Source of the DNA: Hyphomicrobium_A sp964405975
GTDB lineage: Bacteria > Pseudomonadota > Alphaproteobacteria > Rhizobiales > Hyphomicrobiaceae
DNA: 37,055 bases
Assembly: GCA_964405975.1 (NCBI GenBank)
Contig: CAYOPW010000022.1
Location: forward strand, 1 to 37,055
Reading direction: 5' to 3'
In this document: positions 7,511-17,200 of the stretch, one piece after another
How the letters are laid out: every line of letters starts with the position of its first letter
How positions within the stretch are numbered: position 1 is the first letter of the stretch
The notes under the pieces: generated by a model
Seen by the model: only the letters and a program-made list of their open reading frames with translations
What the model was told of the DNA's origin: nothing
Database searches by the model: none
Made by a program: the position numbers and the translations under genes

Positions 7511-8158
7511 TCAATGCGTCGCCTCGTCGCCCCAAAGCTCTTTCAGTCGGGCATCGCGTCCGCACGCATAGCGGTAGTATCGGTAGCGCAATGATTTCGT
7601 CTTGTAATAGTTCTGGTGGTAGTCCTCTGCCGGCGTAACCGCGCCCGCGTCCACAATCTCTACCGCGATCGGCTTGTCGAAGCGGCCGCTCTTTTCCAGC
7701 GACGCCTTGCTAGCCTCGGTGAGTTTTTTCTGCTCTGGCGTGGGTGCGAAAATCGCCGGCCGGTATTGATTGCCGCGGTCGCAAAACTAGCCGCCGCCGT
7801 CGAGCAGATCGACATGACGCCAGTAATAGTCCAGCAGCTTGTCGTAGCTGACGACCTTGGGATCGTATTTGAGCCGCACGGCCTCGGCATGGCCGGTTCG
7901 TTCCGACGAGACCTGCTTGTACGTTGGGTTATCGGTCTTGCCGCCCAAATAACCTGAGATCGTCTCTTTGACGCCTTCGACCTTGTCGAAATCAGACTCG
8001 GTGCACCAAAAGCAGCCGCTGGCGAATGTTGCAACTTCCAATCCCTATTGGGATTGCGCAACAGCAGGCCGTGTGATGGGTGAGTGTTGGGCGAATAAGA
8101 AAACACCACCTGCGATAAGCGCGGCAATGGCTATGAACAATGAAACGATGCGGGTCAT
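7511..8158 (-). pseudogene. msrA: msrA with two in-frame amber codons
   Basis: One reading frame from ATG 8158 to TGA 7511 encodes a complete exported MsrA (215 codons before the stop, two of them TAG), which reduces methionine-S-sulfoxide. It has a signal peptide (MTRIVSLFIAIAALIAGG), the active-site GCFWC, GYLGGKTDNPTYKQV, RTGHAEAVR, then CDRGNQYRPAIF and YHQNYY. There is no frameshift, but TAG interrupts it at 8045-8047, after the signal peptide, and at 7787-7789, where homologues read GGGQFC. Both sites are explained by C-to-T changes from CAG (certain only in form for the second). At least eight other genes here end in TAG, which argues against a reassigned codon. Its ATG overlaps the DUF1232 stop as ATGA. 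Recent inactivation or sequence error are the main options. Confidence 0.8.
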
Positions 8159-8586
8159 CGTGTTTTCCGAATGTTAGGTGTGGGTATTTGCGACTGTGCC
8201 GTATGCGATGGAAATCCCCGCGCAAGCATGGGTGATCGAGACGCTGGGGAAACGGCTGCTGAGGACTTGCTTGCCGGACGCTCTGTGTTGCGGCGTGCTG
8301 TTTCGCGATGCTCGTTGAGTACGTTGGCGGGGATCAATCGCACGGCCAGCCAAATCCCAAGCGGCACAATGATCAGATCGTCGAGGTGCCCAATCACAGG
8401 TATAAAATCGGGGATAAGGTCGACGGGCGAAAGCGCGTAGGCCGCGACGCCAAGCGCCATGGCCTTAGCATACCAGGGCACGCGCGGGTCGCGCGCAGAA
8501 AGATAGAGCGCGTGCACATCACACTTGAGTTCGCGAACCCATCGGCGCAAGCGTTTGACAAACGGATTTGCTTTCTTCGCGCTCAT
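8155..8586 (-). CDS. DUF1232 (YkvA-like) membrane protein
   Basis: The 143-residue protein carries the DUF1232 signature: DPRVPWYAKAM, then AAYALSPVDLIPDFIPVIG (about 50-70) and LDDLIIVPLGIWLA, which form two hydrophobic helices with the conserved SPxDLIPDF turn. The family is widespread and of unknown function. I chose ATG 8586, preceded by GGTGGGG, over an upstream start inside msrB. The C-terminal ~40 residues are polar and low complexity. It sits 37 bp after msrB and its TGA overlaps the ATG of msrA (ATGA), so the three genes form a translationally linked cluster. Confidence 0.8.
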   Translation of the reverse strand: MSAKKANPFVKRLRRWVRELKCDVHALYLSARDPRVPWYAKAMALGVAAYALSPVDLIPDFIPVIGHLDDLIIVPLGIWLAVRLIPANVLNEHRETARRNTERPASKSSAAVSPASRSPMLARGFPSHTAQSQIPTPNIRKTR

Positions 8587-8623
8587 TATTCCCCACCTAT
8601 GCTCGCTGCCGTCACACTTGTGC

Positions 8624-9148
8624 TCATCCGGTTGTGCTTGTCGTCCCTGGCACAAACTTCAAGGCCACGCCGTTAATGCAATAGCGCAGGCCCGTTGGCG
8701 GAGGGCCGTCGTTGAACACGTGACCCAAATGTCCGCCGCAACGCCGGCAGTGCACCTCAGTGCGCGTCATGAAGAAGCTTCTATCTGTTGAGGTGCCAAT
8801 CGCATCTTCGAGCGGCTCGTGGAAGCTGGGCCAGCCCGTACCACTGTTGAATTTCGTGTCAGACGCGAACACCGGCAACTCACAACCGGCGCACACGTAG
8901 GTGCCCGGTTCATAAATTTTGTCGAGCCGGCTGGTGCCGGCGCGTTCGGTCCCATGCTTGCGCAGCACATGGAATTGCTCGGGCGTTAAGATCTTGCTCC
9001 ACTCTTCCTCAGTCTTGGTGATCTCGAATGTCATCTCCGATGGTCCTGTCATCGTCTCCTCTTCAGCGAGTGTCTTCGCAGCGCGCAGTCCGGTGGCGCC
9101 AGCAATGAGGCCGATGCCAGCAAGGCCGAAATCTCGACGGTTAAACAT
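8624..9148 (-). CDS. msrB: Exported methionine-R-sulfoxide reductase MsrB
   Basis: A 174-residue MsrB that reduces methionine-R-sulfoxide in proteins. Starting at ATG 9148 (GGGAGAG upstream), it begins with a twin-arginine-like leader, NRRDFGLAGIGLIAG, suggesting export in folded form. The zinc-binding CxxC pairs are CAGC and CRRC, the fold signature GTGWPSF is present, and the catalytic cysteine is in RYCINGVALKF near the C terminus. It is the first gene of the cluster msrB - DUF1232 - msrA; MsrA and MsrB normally act as partners on the two sulfoxide epimers. Unlike msrA it is intact. Confidence 0.92.
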   Translation of the reverse strand: MFNRRDFGLAGIGLIAGATGLRAAKTLAEEETMTGPSEMTFEITKTEEEWSKILTPEQFHVLRKHGTERAGTSRLDKIYEPGTYVCAGCELPVFASDTKFNSGTGWPSFHEPLEDAIGTSTDRSFFMTRTEVHCRRCGGHLGHVFNDGPPPTGLRYCINGVALKFVPGTTSTTG

Positions 9149-9569
9149 GTGGATCTCTCCCAGAGTGGATTTTATGGGCGACATGGCCGCCGTTGCTGCC
9201 TTGGTGTTCCAGCGCTAGGGGCGGTATGAGCCTGTCGTTGAAAAATTCGCTGCCGTTGCGATTTCGTTACACCGTTGCTCCTTGAGCTACTTCACAAATT
9301 CGTGGGCTTTTCAGGCGGCTGACAACCCACGGGGTATGGTGCTTCTGGCGTCTTCCGGCGCCATTCTATGAATATGGACCATATGGTACTTGAGGCTCGT
9401 GTCCTCAATGGCAGGTTGCAGCCTCTTGGCAGCCTTCGACAGCAATTCGCTCCTCACGCATCGACGCAGCCTCAGCATCGTGCGATCAACGCAATGACTC
9501 GACCGAAACTCGGATCCTGTTTGCCAGCGTTCAGTTGCACGCGTAATTTTCACAATTGCAGCGATTACG
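9149..9569. other. Divergent intergenic region, no clear gene
   Basis: This 421-bp gap lies between msrB (minus) and the FkbM gene (plus). An open frame from ATG 9368 runs through it into the FkbM gene in another frame, but it lacks a ribosome binding site and has no recognisable protein features, so I do not call it. A 10-bp palindrome ACCATATGGT lies near 9380. No RNA gene or convincing promoter was seen. Confidence 0.4.
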
Positions 9570-10397
9570 ATGACGCCTATTCAGCCGTTCGGTGCCTATC
9601 CGCCCAACCGTTTGCAGAATGCGGTTCGCAATATTGGCCAGCATCTTCCCAGGAACTGGCCGGGGCAACGGTTTTCGGGTTGGCTGCGTTTTTTGGTTCA
9701 CTCAACGTCATCTCAGCCGATCGACGTGACCGTTCTTGGGCAGCGCATGCGGCTTCGATTGGAGGATAACGCGTGCGAGCGGCGCCTGATGGTGACGCCG
9801 CAATTCTTCGATCCTGAGGAACTTGAGATTCTACGGTCTGTCGCACGGCCCGATTTCCATTTTGTTGATCTCGGCGCCAACGTGGGCACGTATTCCATTT
9901 TTGTCGGCAGGCTTGCCGGACCTGACGCGCGCATCCTGGCGATTGAGCCGCAAGACGTAATGCTTGAACGGCTTCGCGAGAACATAGCGCTGAACCAGCT
10001 GAATATCAGAATCGCAGCCGTGGCGGTGGCGGATCGCGAAGGGACCGCCGAATTTGCGGTCGATCTCAACAATTTTGGGTACACCTCGCTCAATCTTAAT
10101 CGCAGGGGAAGAGGTGAGCGCCGTGTAATCCGCTTGCCGGTACGAAAGCTCCTGGGGCTCGTTCAAGAGCATGGCTTCGAGCGGATCGACGCATTAAAGG
10201 CCGACATCGAAGGCGCAGAAGACTTGGCGCTGCTCCCATTCATGGAAGAGGCCCCGCAATCGCTCTGGCCCAGGCTGATTATTATGGAGAACGGAGTACG
10301 GGAATGGCGACGCGACTGTGTGGCGTTCCTTCGAGATTGCGGTTACGAGCAGGTGCTGGGCCGCGGTAACATAGTGCTACGCCTTCCGAATGCGTGA
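9570..10397 (+). CDS. FkbM family methyltransferase
   Basis: The 275-residue protein is a SAM-dependent methyltransferase of the FkbM type. Motif I is FVDLGANVGTYSIF (about 97-110), followed by the acidic IEPQDVMLERLREN segment and the family-typical LKADIEGAEDLAL (about 209-221). FkbM enzymes often methylate hydroxyls on sugars or natural products, but no glycan or secondary-metabolite cluster surrounds it, so the substrate is unknown. The N-terminal ~60 residues precede the catalytic fold. The ATG lacks a clear ribosome binding site, so the true start may differ. It converges on sfsA with 28 bp between stops. Confidence 0.85.
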   Translation: MTPIQPFGAYPPNRLQNAVRNIGQHLPRNWPGQRFSGWLRFLVHSTSSQPIDVTVLGQRMRLRLEDNACERRLMVTPQFFDPEELEILRSVARPDFHFVDLGANVGTYSIFVGRLAGPDARILAIEPQDVMLERLRENIALNQLNIRIAAVAVADREGTAEFAVDLNNFGYTSLNLNRRGRGERRVIRLPVRKLLGLVQEHGFERIDALKADIEGAEDLALLPFMEEAPQSLWPRLIIMENGVREWRRDCVAFLRDCGYEQVLGRGNIVLRLPNA

Positions 10398-10425
10398 CAC
10401 GACCAGGATGCAACGCGGCGAATAA

Positions 10426-11139
10426 CTACCGCTCGATGCGCACAGCGGCATCGAGCGTAATTTCCTCCGGGCTCATATGGCATCGGTAGGCCATCGACTC
10501 CACACCGGCTGCCGTGGCTTGGCGGAACGCGTCGGCATAGGCAGGATCGAGATCGCTGGCGATTTTGAAGCGGCTGGCGTCGCCGCGTTGGATCAAGAAT
10601 AACATTACGGCCCTGTGGCCTCCGTTCACCATCTCAGTGAGCTCTCGGAGATGTTTGACGCCGCGCGCAGTGACACAATCGGGAAACTCTGCAAGCCCGG
10701 CTTTGCGCATCAGATGTACGTTCTTAATCTCGACGTAGCAGCGCCCCTTCTTTGTATCCTCCAATAGGATGTCGATGCGGCTTGCGGCACCGTACTTTAC
10801 TTCGCGCCGGAGAGACTGATAACCGCCAAGCTTACGGATACGCCGCGCTTCGATGGCTTCGGTAACGAGACGGTTGGGGTGACCTGTGTTTATGCCAACG
10901 AGTGAGGTGCCCTTGCCCAGATCCGTCTCGATCATCTCCCATGTGTGATGGTACTTGCGCGTGGGACTGTCGCTTTCAGACAGCCAAACCGCAGAGCCGG
11001 GTGTGGTGAGCCCCAGCATTGAACCGGTATTAGGGCACGTCGCCGTAATGGTTTCGCCGGTATCGAGGGCCACGTCAGCCAGGAAGCGCTTGTAGCGTTG
11101 AAGGAGCCGCCCACGCTTTAGGGGTGAGGAGAATCGCAT
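10426..11139 (-). CDS. sfsA: DNA/RNA nuclease SfsA family protein
   Basis: The 237-residue length and motifs match SfsA: RFLADVALDTGE and CPNTGSMLGL at the N terminus, the PNRLV segment, and the nuclease-like core SRIDILLEDTKKGRCYVEIKNV (D and ExK pattern) followed by FPDCVTARGVKHLREL. SfsA was named for sugar fermentation stimulation in E. coli and has an OB-like N-terminal domain and a restriction-endonuclease-like domain; its physiological role remains unclear. It is divergent from the CinA-like gene with 51 bp between starts. Confidence 0.93.
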   Translation of the reverse strand: MRFSSPLKRGRLLQRYKRFLADVALDTGETITATCPNTGSMLGLTTPGSAVWLSESDSPTRKYHHTWEMIETDLGKGTSLVGINTGHPNRLVTEAIEARRIRKLGGYQSLRREVKYGAASRIDILLEDTKKGRCYVEIKNVHLMRKAGLAEFPDCVTARGVKHLRELTEMVNGGHRAVMLFLIQRGDASRFKIASDLDPAYADAFRQATAAGVESMAYRCHMSPEEITLDAAVRIER

Positions 11140-11190
11140 CGGTCAAACCTAGAATGACGGCAAAGCACTTCGCAACGCAAAGTTGGAAAG

Positions 11191-12009
11191 ATGCCCGCCC
11201 GGCCTCGTCGGCGCGCGGTCGTGGTGCTAGACCAACCAGGTCTGGCAACAACGATGGAGCTTCAGGTGAGTGACGAACGTGAGGTTACGGCAGCCGTCTT
11301 AGTTATCGGAGACGAGATCCTGTCGGGCCGCACAAAAGACCGCAATGTCGACTATATCGCCGGCCAATTGACCCGCGTTGGCATTCGGCTGAAAGAGGTG
11401 CGTATCGTTGCCGACGACGAGGCGGCTATTGTCGAGGCGGTTGATGCGCTACGTGCCTCGTACACCTACTTGTTTACGACCGGCGGCATTGGTCCCACGC
11501 ACGACGACATTACCGCCGACAGCGTCGCCAAAGCGCTCGGCGTTTCTATCGACATTGATTCACGCGCACTGTCGCTTCTCAACGCGTACTTTGCAAAGCG
11601 GGGTGTTGAAGCGACGCCGGCGCGGCTGAGAATGGCGCGCATCCCTCATGGGGCATCGCTCATTCGAAACCCGATTTCTGTTGCGCCTGGCTTCATGATC
11701 AAGAACGTTATTGTTCTTGCAGGTGTACCCGACGTAATGCAAGTCATGCTCGACGACGTGATGCCCAACTTGATGACAGGAATTCGGTTCCAGACGGCAA
11801 CCATCAAACTCGCGCGCGCCGAAGGTGACGTGGCGGATCTGTTCGCGGCGCATCAAGAAATGTATCCAGATGTTTCAATGGGTAGCTATCCAGCGTTCAC
11901 ACAGACCGGGCCCACCACACAACTCGTTTTACGTTGCACCGATTCTACGCGCCTTGAAGCGGCGGTAACAAGCTTAACCAAGAAACTTAAGGTTAACCGC
12001 TTGCTCTGA
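11191..12009 (+). CDS. CinA-type MoCF-domain protein
   Basis: The product (272 residues from ATG 11191) is the MoaB/Mog-like domain of the competence/damage-inducible CinA family: AAVLVIGDEILSGRTKDRN, then the TTGGIGPTHDD motif and LAGVPDVMQVMLDD. It lacks the C-terminal CinA amidase domain (NMN deamidase), so this is the short form common in alphaproteobacteria, where that domain is often a separate gene. Related domains bind molybdopterin or hydrolyse ADP-ribose, but the activity here is not established. The start is uncertain: ATG 11191 has a close GGAAAG, while ATG 11254 lies nearer the conserved domain without a good site. Confidence 0.85.
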   Translation: MPARPRRRAVVVLDQPGLATTMELQVSDEREVTAAVLVIGDEILSGRTKDRNVDYIAGQLTRVGIRLKEVRIVADDEAAIVEAVDALRASYTYLFTTGGIGPTHDDITADSVAKALGVSIDIDSRALSLLNAYFAKRGVEATPARLRMARIPHGASLIRNPISVAPGFMIKNVIVLAGVPDVMQVMLDDVMPNLMTGIRFQTATIKLARAEGDVADLFAAHQEMYPDVSMGSYPAFTQTGPTTQLVLRCTDSTRLEAAVTSLTKKLKVNRLL

Positions 12010-12175
12010 CGCAAAAGCGCCGCGCAGCTGATGCGACGCATTCACGCATCGCGTTCTCATGCAATCGTCGTTTCTTGCTGCTGCGTATGGCGCTAGCGCA
12101 CGCCCGTACGAGGTGAAGACCTGCGCGCGTGGCCGTTGCGCCGATACTTATCATCAACAAAGCGTGGGGTGAGTG

Positions 12176-13372
12176 ATGGTGATTAGCATCTTTAGTCGGG
12201 CGAAGTATTTGCGTCTCAGCTGCATCGCATCGGGTGTTTCTGCGCTCGCTGTGATGGGGCTGCCCGTCAAGATCGCAACGCAGGCCGAGGCGAAAACGCC
12301 CGGCTCGACGTATTGCTACTTTGGGGTTTGTCACCGGGTGAAAACGATTGAGGAGACACGCTCACTCGTCGGCCGCCCGCAGTCGATAATGGCGTCGCAC
12401 TACGACGACTGCAAGCGCGATCGCTACAACCCCTGTGGTTTGACCTCATCAGGAGAACGCTTTCGTCCTGATCGACCTGATAACACTGCGAGCCCCATTT
12501 ATCCTGATGGCACGACGCTGCTCGTATGGAATCCGGAGACGAAGCGCGCACTCGTCGTGCGGGTCAACAATGCGGGTCCTTATCATGGGAACCGCAAACT
12601 CGATCTCTCTGTCGCGGCCGCGGAAAAGTTAGGCTTCAAAGGCAAGGGCGTTGCCAAGCTGCGTGTCAAGGTCGTGAAGGCCCCGGAACCGGACGAGGCG
12701 AAGTACTCCAAGTATCGCAGCTACGCGCAGGTGCCCGGCGACATCGGAGAATACTCAAGCGTCGAGGAAGCCGAAAAGGGTATGGCGGTAGCCTACGCGT
12801 TGCAGGCGTCTGCGACATCATTGCTGGCGCCGGTTACAGCTCGCGTCTTTTCCGCACCCAACCATGAGTACCTTGTTGCGGAAGCACCTCAGGTTGGCAG
12901 CCGCGCACCGGCGAGGCTTGCAGCGATGGGCGTACCAAAATTGGGCCGTGGCCCCCTGGCTGATGGGCGCGACAATGTGGAAGTTTCCGAAATTCAGCCC
13001 GAGACCATTGCATACGTACCCGTAGCGGAAATCGATGCCGCGGCAGTTACGGAGGGCGTGACCGCTAAAGCTGCGCAGCAGCAGGTTGCCGCCGTCAATG
13101 CATCCGACACCCGAAAGGCCGAGTCTGTCGGGCGGGCGTCGAGTAAGAAGAAAAATGCCCGCTCAACCCCTGGCGCCAAGCGTAATCGGAAAGTGGCGTC
13201 GCGACGATCGCGGACACGCGCCAAGAGCGCAGATCACCGGGGTGGCGCGGAGGGCGGCAAACGGGTACGGGCCGCCGCCGTCCGCGAGAAACAGCCAAAG
13301 CACTACAGGTTTCACGCAAATTCGCTTTCGGATTTCCATCAGCGGCACATGAGGAGCGCGTCGAGCGGCTAA
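12176..13372 (+). CDS. RlpA-like double-psi beta-barrel envelope protein
   Basis: A 398-residue secreted protein (hydrophobic segment about 12-32) with an RlpA-like domain at about 70-168: IMASHYDD, SSGERF, VVRVNNAGPYHG and KLDLS. RlpA cleaves glycan strands lacking stem peptides at the septum. E94 and D143 match catalytic positions, but the expected histidine of the TAAH motif is proline (P107, in TASPIYPDGT), so lytic activity is doubtful. Four cysteines (47, 52, 79, 87) could form disulfides. The C-terminal ~100 residues are strongly basic (KKKNARSTPGAKRNRK) and there is no SPOR domain. A GTG one codon upstream is an alternative start. Confidence 0.75.
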   Translation: MVISIFSRAKYLRLSCIASGVSALAVMGLPVKIATQAEAKTPGSTYCYFGVCHRVKTIEETRSLVGRPQSIMASHYDDCKRDRYNPCGLTSSGERFRPDRPDNTASPIYPDGTTLLVWNPETKRALVVRVNNAGPYHGNRKLDLSVAAAEKLGFKGKGVAKLRVKVVKAPEPDEAKYSKYRSYAQVPGDIGEYSSVEEAEKGMAVAYALQASATSLLAPVTARVFSAPNHEYLVAEAPQVGSRAPARLAAMGVPKLGRGPLADGRDNVEVSEIQPETIAYVPVAEIDAAAVTEGVTAKAAQQQVAAVNASDTRKAESVGRASSKKKNARSTPGAKRNRKVASRRSRTRAKSADHRGGAEGGKRVRAAAVREKQPKHYRFHANSLSDFHQRHMRSASSG

Positions 13373-13393
13373 AAAGCGAGTAGGAAGAGCTTG

Positions 13394-14014
13394 TCACGCA
13401 GGCGCAGCGGCGGGCTGGTCGGTTAAGGCTGGTTCGCCGCTGGTGTCGCTTTCGAAAAACAGATTGTACTCAGCATCAAGCGCGTCCAGAAATGCTGAGA
13501 CAAGATCAAGCAGCACGCCTAGGCGAAGCCTCCGGGCGACCAGGAATGCGTCGTCAAGTTTTATGGGTGCCGCGTCGTCTAGTGCGGGTGCGTCTTCAGC
13601 GAGCAATCCGCGGCTTCTCACAAAGGCTGTCAGTCCGTCTCCGGTGTCGAAATCGACATCTGTTGAATCTGCGCACTCTTCCAGGGCATCGATGAGAATG
13701 GCGGTGGACGACACATAGAGGCGTGCAATCGCGCTGAAACGCTTATTCTCAGACGCCAGCTCATTGGCCCGGTCGCGTGCCGCAAAAATGCGGGACATCA
13801 AAGTGAGTTCGAGTGTGCGGATGCGTTCGATCGCATCGCGCTGACGGGCACGAATTTCACTGATGTCCTCTAGTTCACGCGGCGACGGCCCGAGCCAAAC
13901 ATATTTGACGCTGTTTAGGTCCTCTCCCGCGGCGAGCGCAGCATCGAGATGCTCAGCGAGCAGGTAGACGTTCGCTGGTGCGAGGACGGGCTCGGGTCGC
14001 GTGGCGTCGGGCAT
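13394..14014 (-). CDS. Conserved-looking helical protein, unknown function
   Basis: The predicted 206-residue acidic protein starts at ATG 14014 with GGGA 5 nt upstream, preferred over an ATG 54 nt earlier. It is mostly helical: a segment rich in Arg and Glu (about 52-92, EIRARQRDAIERIRTLELT) could form a coiled coil, followed by an amphipathic region and an acidic loop. No signal peptide, membrane helix or known domain was recognised. It lies downstream of nrdJ on the same strand (207 bp) and ends 21 bp from the convergent RlpA-like gene. Confidence 0.6.
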   Translation of the reverse strand: MPDATRPEPVLAPANVYLLAEHLDAALAAGEDLNSVKYVWLGPSPRELEDISEIRARQRDAIERIRTLELTLMSRIFAARDRANELASENKRFSAIARLYVSSTAILIDALEECADSTDVDFDTGDGLTAFVRSRGLLAEDAPALDDAAPIKLDDAFLVARRLRLGVLLDLVSAFLDALDAEYNLFFESDTSGEPALTDQPAAAPA

Positions 14015-14221
14015 GGAGATCCCAAAAAATTGAATCGCCAAGAGACGCGGCGCGACGGCACTTTGCAAAGCAGTACAACATTTCGGTGTCGGTTGAACTC
14101 TATCGCGCAGAACTCACGGCCAGGGCCTGGGTGTTCCCCAGAGTTGCCCACAGCCTGCACGCGATAGTCTTCACGCGTACTATAAATGCCTTTGGTAGCG
14201 TCATCCCGCGGTTTCTACGCC

Positions 14222-17200
14222 TCAACTGCACCCGCTCGTTGAGCCGCACGTGTCGCACTTCAAGCACGTTCCGTTGCGCACGAGCGTGAAGTTGCCGCAC
14301 TCCCGGCACGCTTCGCCTTCGTAGCCGCGGATGCGCGCCTCCGCGCGGCGATCAGCCTCGCGCCCCTTAACCGACAGCTCCGTGTGCGCGTAGACGACTT
14401 CGGCCTCGGGCTTTAGGGCCGTCGCCCCTTCGGTTTTCGGGAAGGCGGAGCTGATCTCGGTCTGCATCACGGTAACCGCGTTCGACGTCTCTTCGGTGTT
14501 TTCGCGTTCGGGCGTGCGCATCGAGGCGCCGCGAATGAGACCATGCGAGACGAACTTGCGGGCAGGCTCTTCCAGATCAAGCTCGTCGTCGGTGTCCTCA
14601 TCCGAGGAGCCTAGCCCCGTGCCGCCGACGATCTCTCTTGGGTCGACATGTGCAAGGTCATGGCGTCCCAGATAGGAAACAGCCAACTCGCGGAAGATGT
14701 AATCGAGAACCGAAGTCGCGTTTTTGATCGTTTCGTTTCCGGTGACGAGACCTGCGGGCTCAAAACGCGTGAACGTGAAGGCCTCAACGAATTCCTCCAG
14801 AGGCACGCCGTATTGCAGGCCAAGAGAAATTGCGATGGCGAAATTGTTCATCAACGAGCGGAAGGCAGCACCTTCCTTGTGCATGTCGATAAAGATTTCA
14901 CCGAGACGCCCATCCTCGTATTCACCGGTATGCAAGTAGACCTTGTGCCCGCCGACGGTGGCCTTCTGCGTGTAGCTCTTGCGCCGGTTAGGCAGCTTCT
15001 CGCGCTCTTGGGCACGCACGCGCTCTACGATGCGTTCCACAATGCGCTCTGCAACAGCCTCGCTGCGCGCCGCCATGGGCTTGTCGGCAAGGATCTGCTC
15101 GGCGGTTTCCTCCTGCTCGTCGGTGTTGTCTCCGAGAACTTGCGCGTTGAGCGGTTGGGAGAGTTTGGAGCCGTCGCGATAAAGCGCGTTGGCCTTCAGT
15201 GCCAGCCGCCAGGATAGCATGTAGCTCGCCTTGCAGTCTTCCACGCTCGCATCGTTAGGCATGTTGATGGTCTTTGAGATGGCGCCTGAGATGAAGGGCT
15301 GCGCCGCCGCCATCATGTGGATGTGGCTTTCTACGGAAAGGTAGCGCTTGCCCTTGCGTCCGCACGGGTTGGCACAATCGAAGATGGGCAAGTGTTCCGC
15401 TTTGAGATGGGGTGCGCCTTCGAGCGTCATGGCCCCGCAGACATGTTCATTTGCCGCCTCGATGTCCTGCTTGGAAAAACCGAGGTGGGTCAAAAGATCG
15501 AACGCGGGATCGTTGAGGCTTTCGGCAGGCACGCCGAGCTTTTCGGTCAGGAACGTTTCGCCCAGCACCCACTTATTGAACACGAACTTGATATCAAAGG
15601 CACTCTCAAGACCGCCTTCGATTTTGGCAAGTGCGTCCTCGTCGAAGCCTTTTGACAAAAGTGTCGATGAATTGATCGCGGGCGCCTGACGTAGCGAGCC
15701 ATGCCCGACGGCGTAGGCTTCGATTTCGGCGATCTCGCTTTCGCGATAGCCAAGCGTGCGCAACGCTTCAGGAACAGCTTGATTGATGATCTTAAAGTAA
15801 CCGCCGCCTGCCAGCTTCTTAAACTTCACCAGCGCAAAGTCGGGCTCAATGCCGGTCGTATCGCAATCCATGACCAGACCGATCGTCCCGGTCGGCGCAA
15901 CCACAGTTGCCTGCGCGTTGCGGAAGCCGTGGCTTTGACCAAGCTCAATGGCACGATCCCAGGCGCGTGTCGCCGCTTCGATCAACGCTTTGTCCGAGCA
16001 CGCTGCGTGGTCGAGCGGAACGGGATCGGTAGCGAGCTTCTCGTAACCATCCGCCTGCCCATAGGCGGCGCGGCGGTGGTTGCGTACGACGCGCAGCATG
16101 TCGTTGGCGTTGGGCTCATAGCCGGGGAATGGGCCGAGCTCGCCGGCCATTTCGGCCGACGTAGCATACGAGACACCAGTCATGATTGCGGAGATGGCGC
16201 CGCAGATGGCCCGGCCGACGCTGGAGTCATAAGGAATCCCCGACGTCATTAACAGACCGCCGATATTGGCAAAGCCCAGACCGAGAGTGCGATAGCGATA
16301 AGAGAGTTCGGCAATACGCCGGGAGGGGAACTGCGCCATCAGCACTGCGATTTCGAGCACAATGGTCCATAGTCGGCAGGCATGCTCGAACGCGTCCGTG
16401 TCGAACGACTTATCAGGCTTGCGGAAAGCCGTGAGGTTCAAGGATGCAAGATTGCAGGCGGTATCGTCGAGAAACATGTACTCCGAGCATGGGTTGGACG
16501 CCCGGATAGGCCCGCTTTGCGGGCAGGTGTGCCAGTCGTTGATCGTGGTGTGGAATTGAATACCGGGATCGGCGGACGCCCATGCCGCATGTCCGATCTG
16601 ATCCCACAGCTCGCGCGCTTTGAGGGTTTTGGTTGGGCTGTCGGTGAGGCGCGATTTCAGGTCCCAGTTTTTATCCTCCTCAACGGCGTTGAGGAAATCG
16701 TCCGTCACGCGAACTGAATTGTTGGAGTTCTGGCCGGAGACCGTCAGGTAGGCTTCTGAGTCCCAATCGGTGTCATAGGTCTCAAAGTCGATGTCCTTAA
16801 AGCCCTGCTTGGCAAACTGGATGACACGCAGGATGTAATTGTTAGGCACCTCGTCTCTGCGCGCCTCTTTGATGGCGCGTTTCAAAGCGGGGTTCTTGGC
16901 CGGTTCGAAGCAGTCGTTGCCGTCGGCTTCGCAGTTGACGCAGGCCTTCATGACGGCCTTCAGGCGCTTCTGGCAGATCTTGGAACCGGTGACGAGAGCT
17001 GCAACCTTCTGCTCCTCCTTCACCTTCCAATTAATGTATTCTTCAATGTCGGGGTGATCGACGTCGACGACCACCATTTTGGCTGCGCGCCGCGTCGTGC
17101 CGCCCGACTTGATGGCTCCTGCTGCGCGATCGCCGATTTTAAGAAAGCTCATGAGACCGGAAGAACGTCCACCACCCGAAAGCTTTTCCTGGGCGCCACG

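Noticed and set aside
7511..8158. Amber codon reassignment (for example pyrrolysine-like use) in msrA
   Set aside because: TAG terminates many intact genes in this window, including the EF-G-like gene, hemA, ldtR and nusB, and neither site is an active-site position.
9368..9769. 133-residue open frame overlapping the start of the FkbM gene
   Set aside because: No ribosome binding site, no protein-like domain or hydrophobic pattern, and the FkbM frame in the overlap has clear family motifs.
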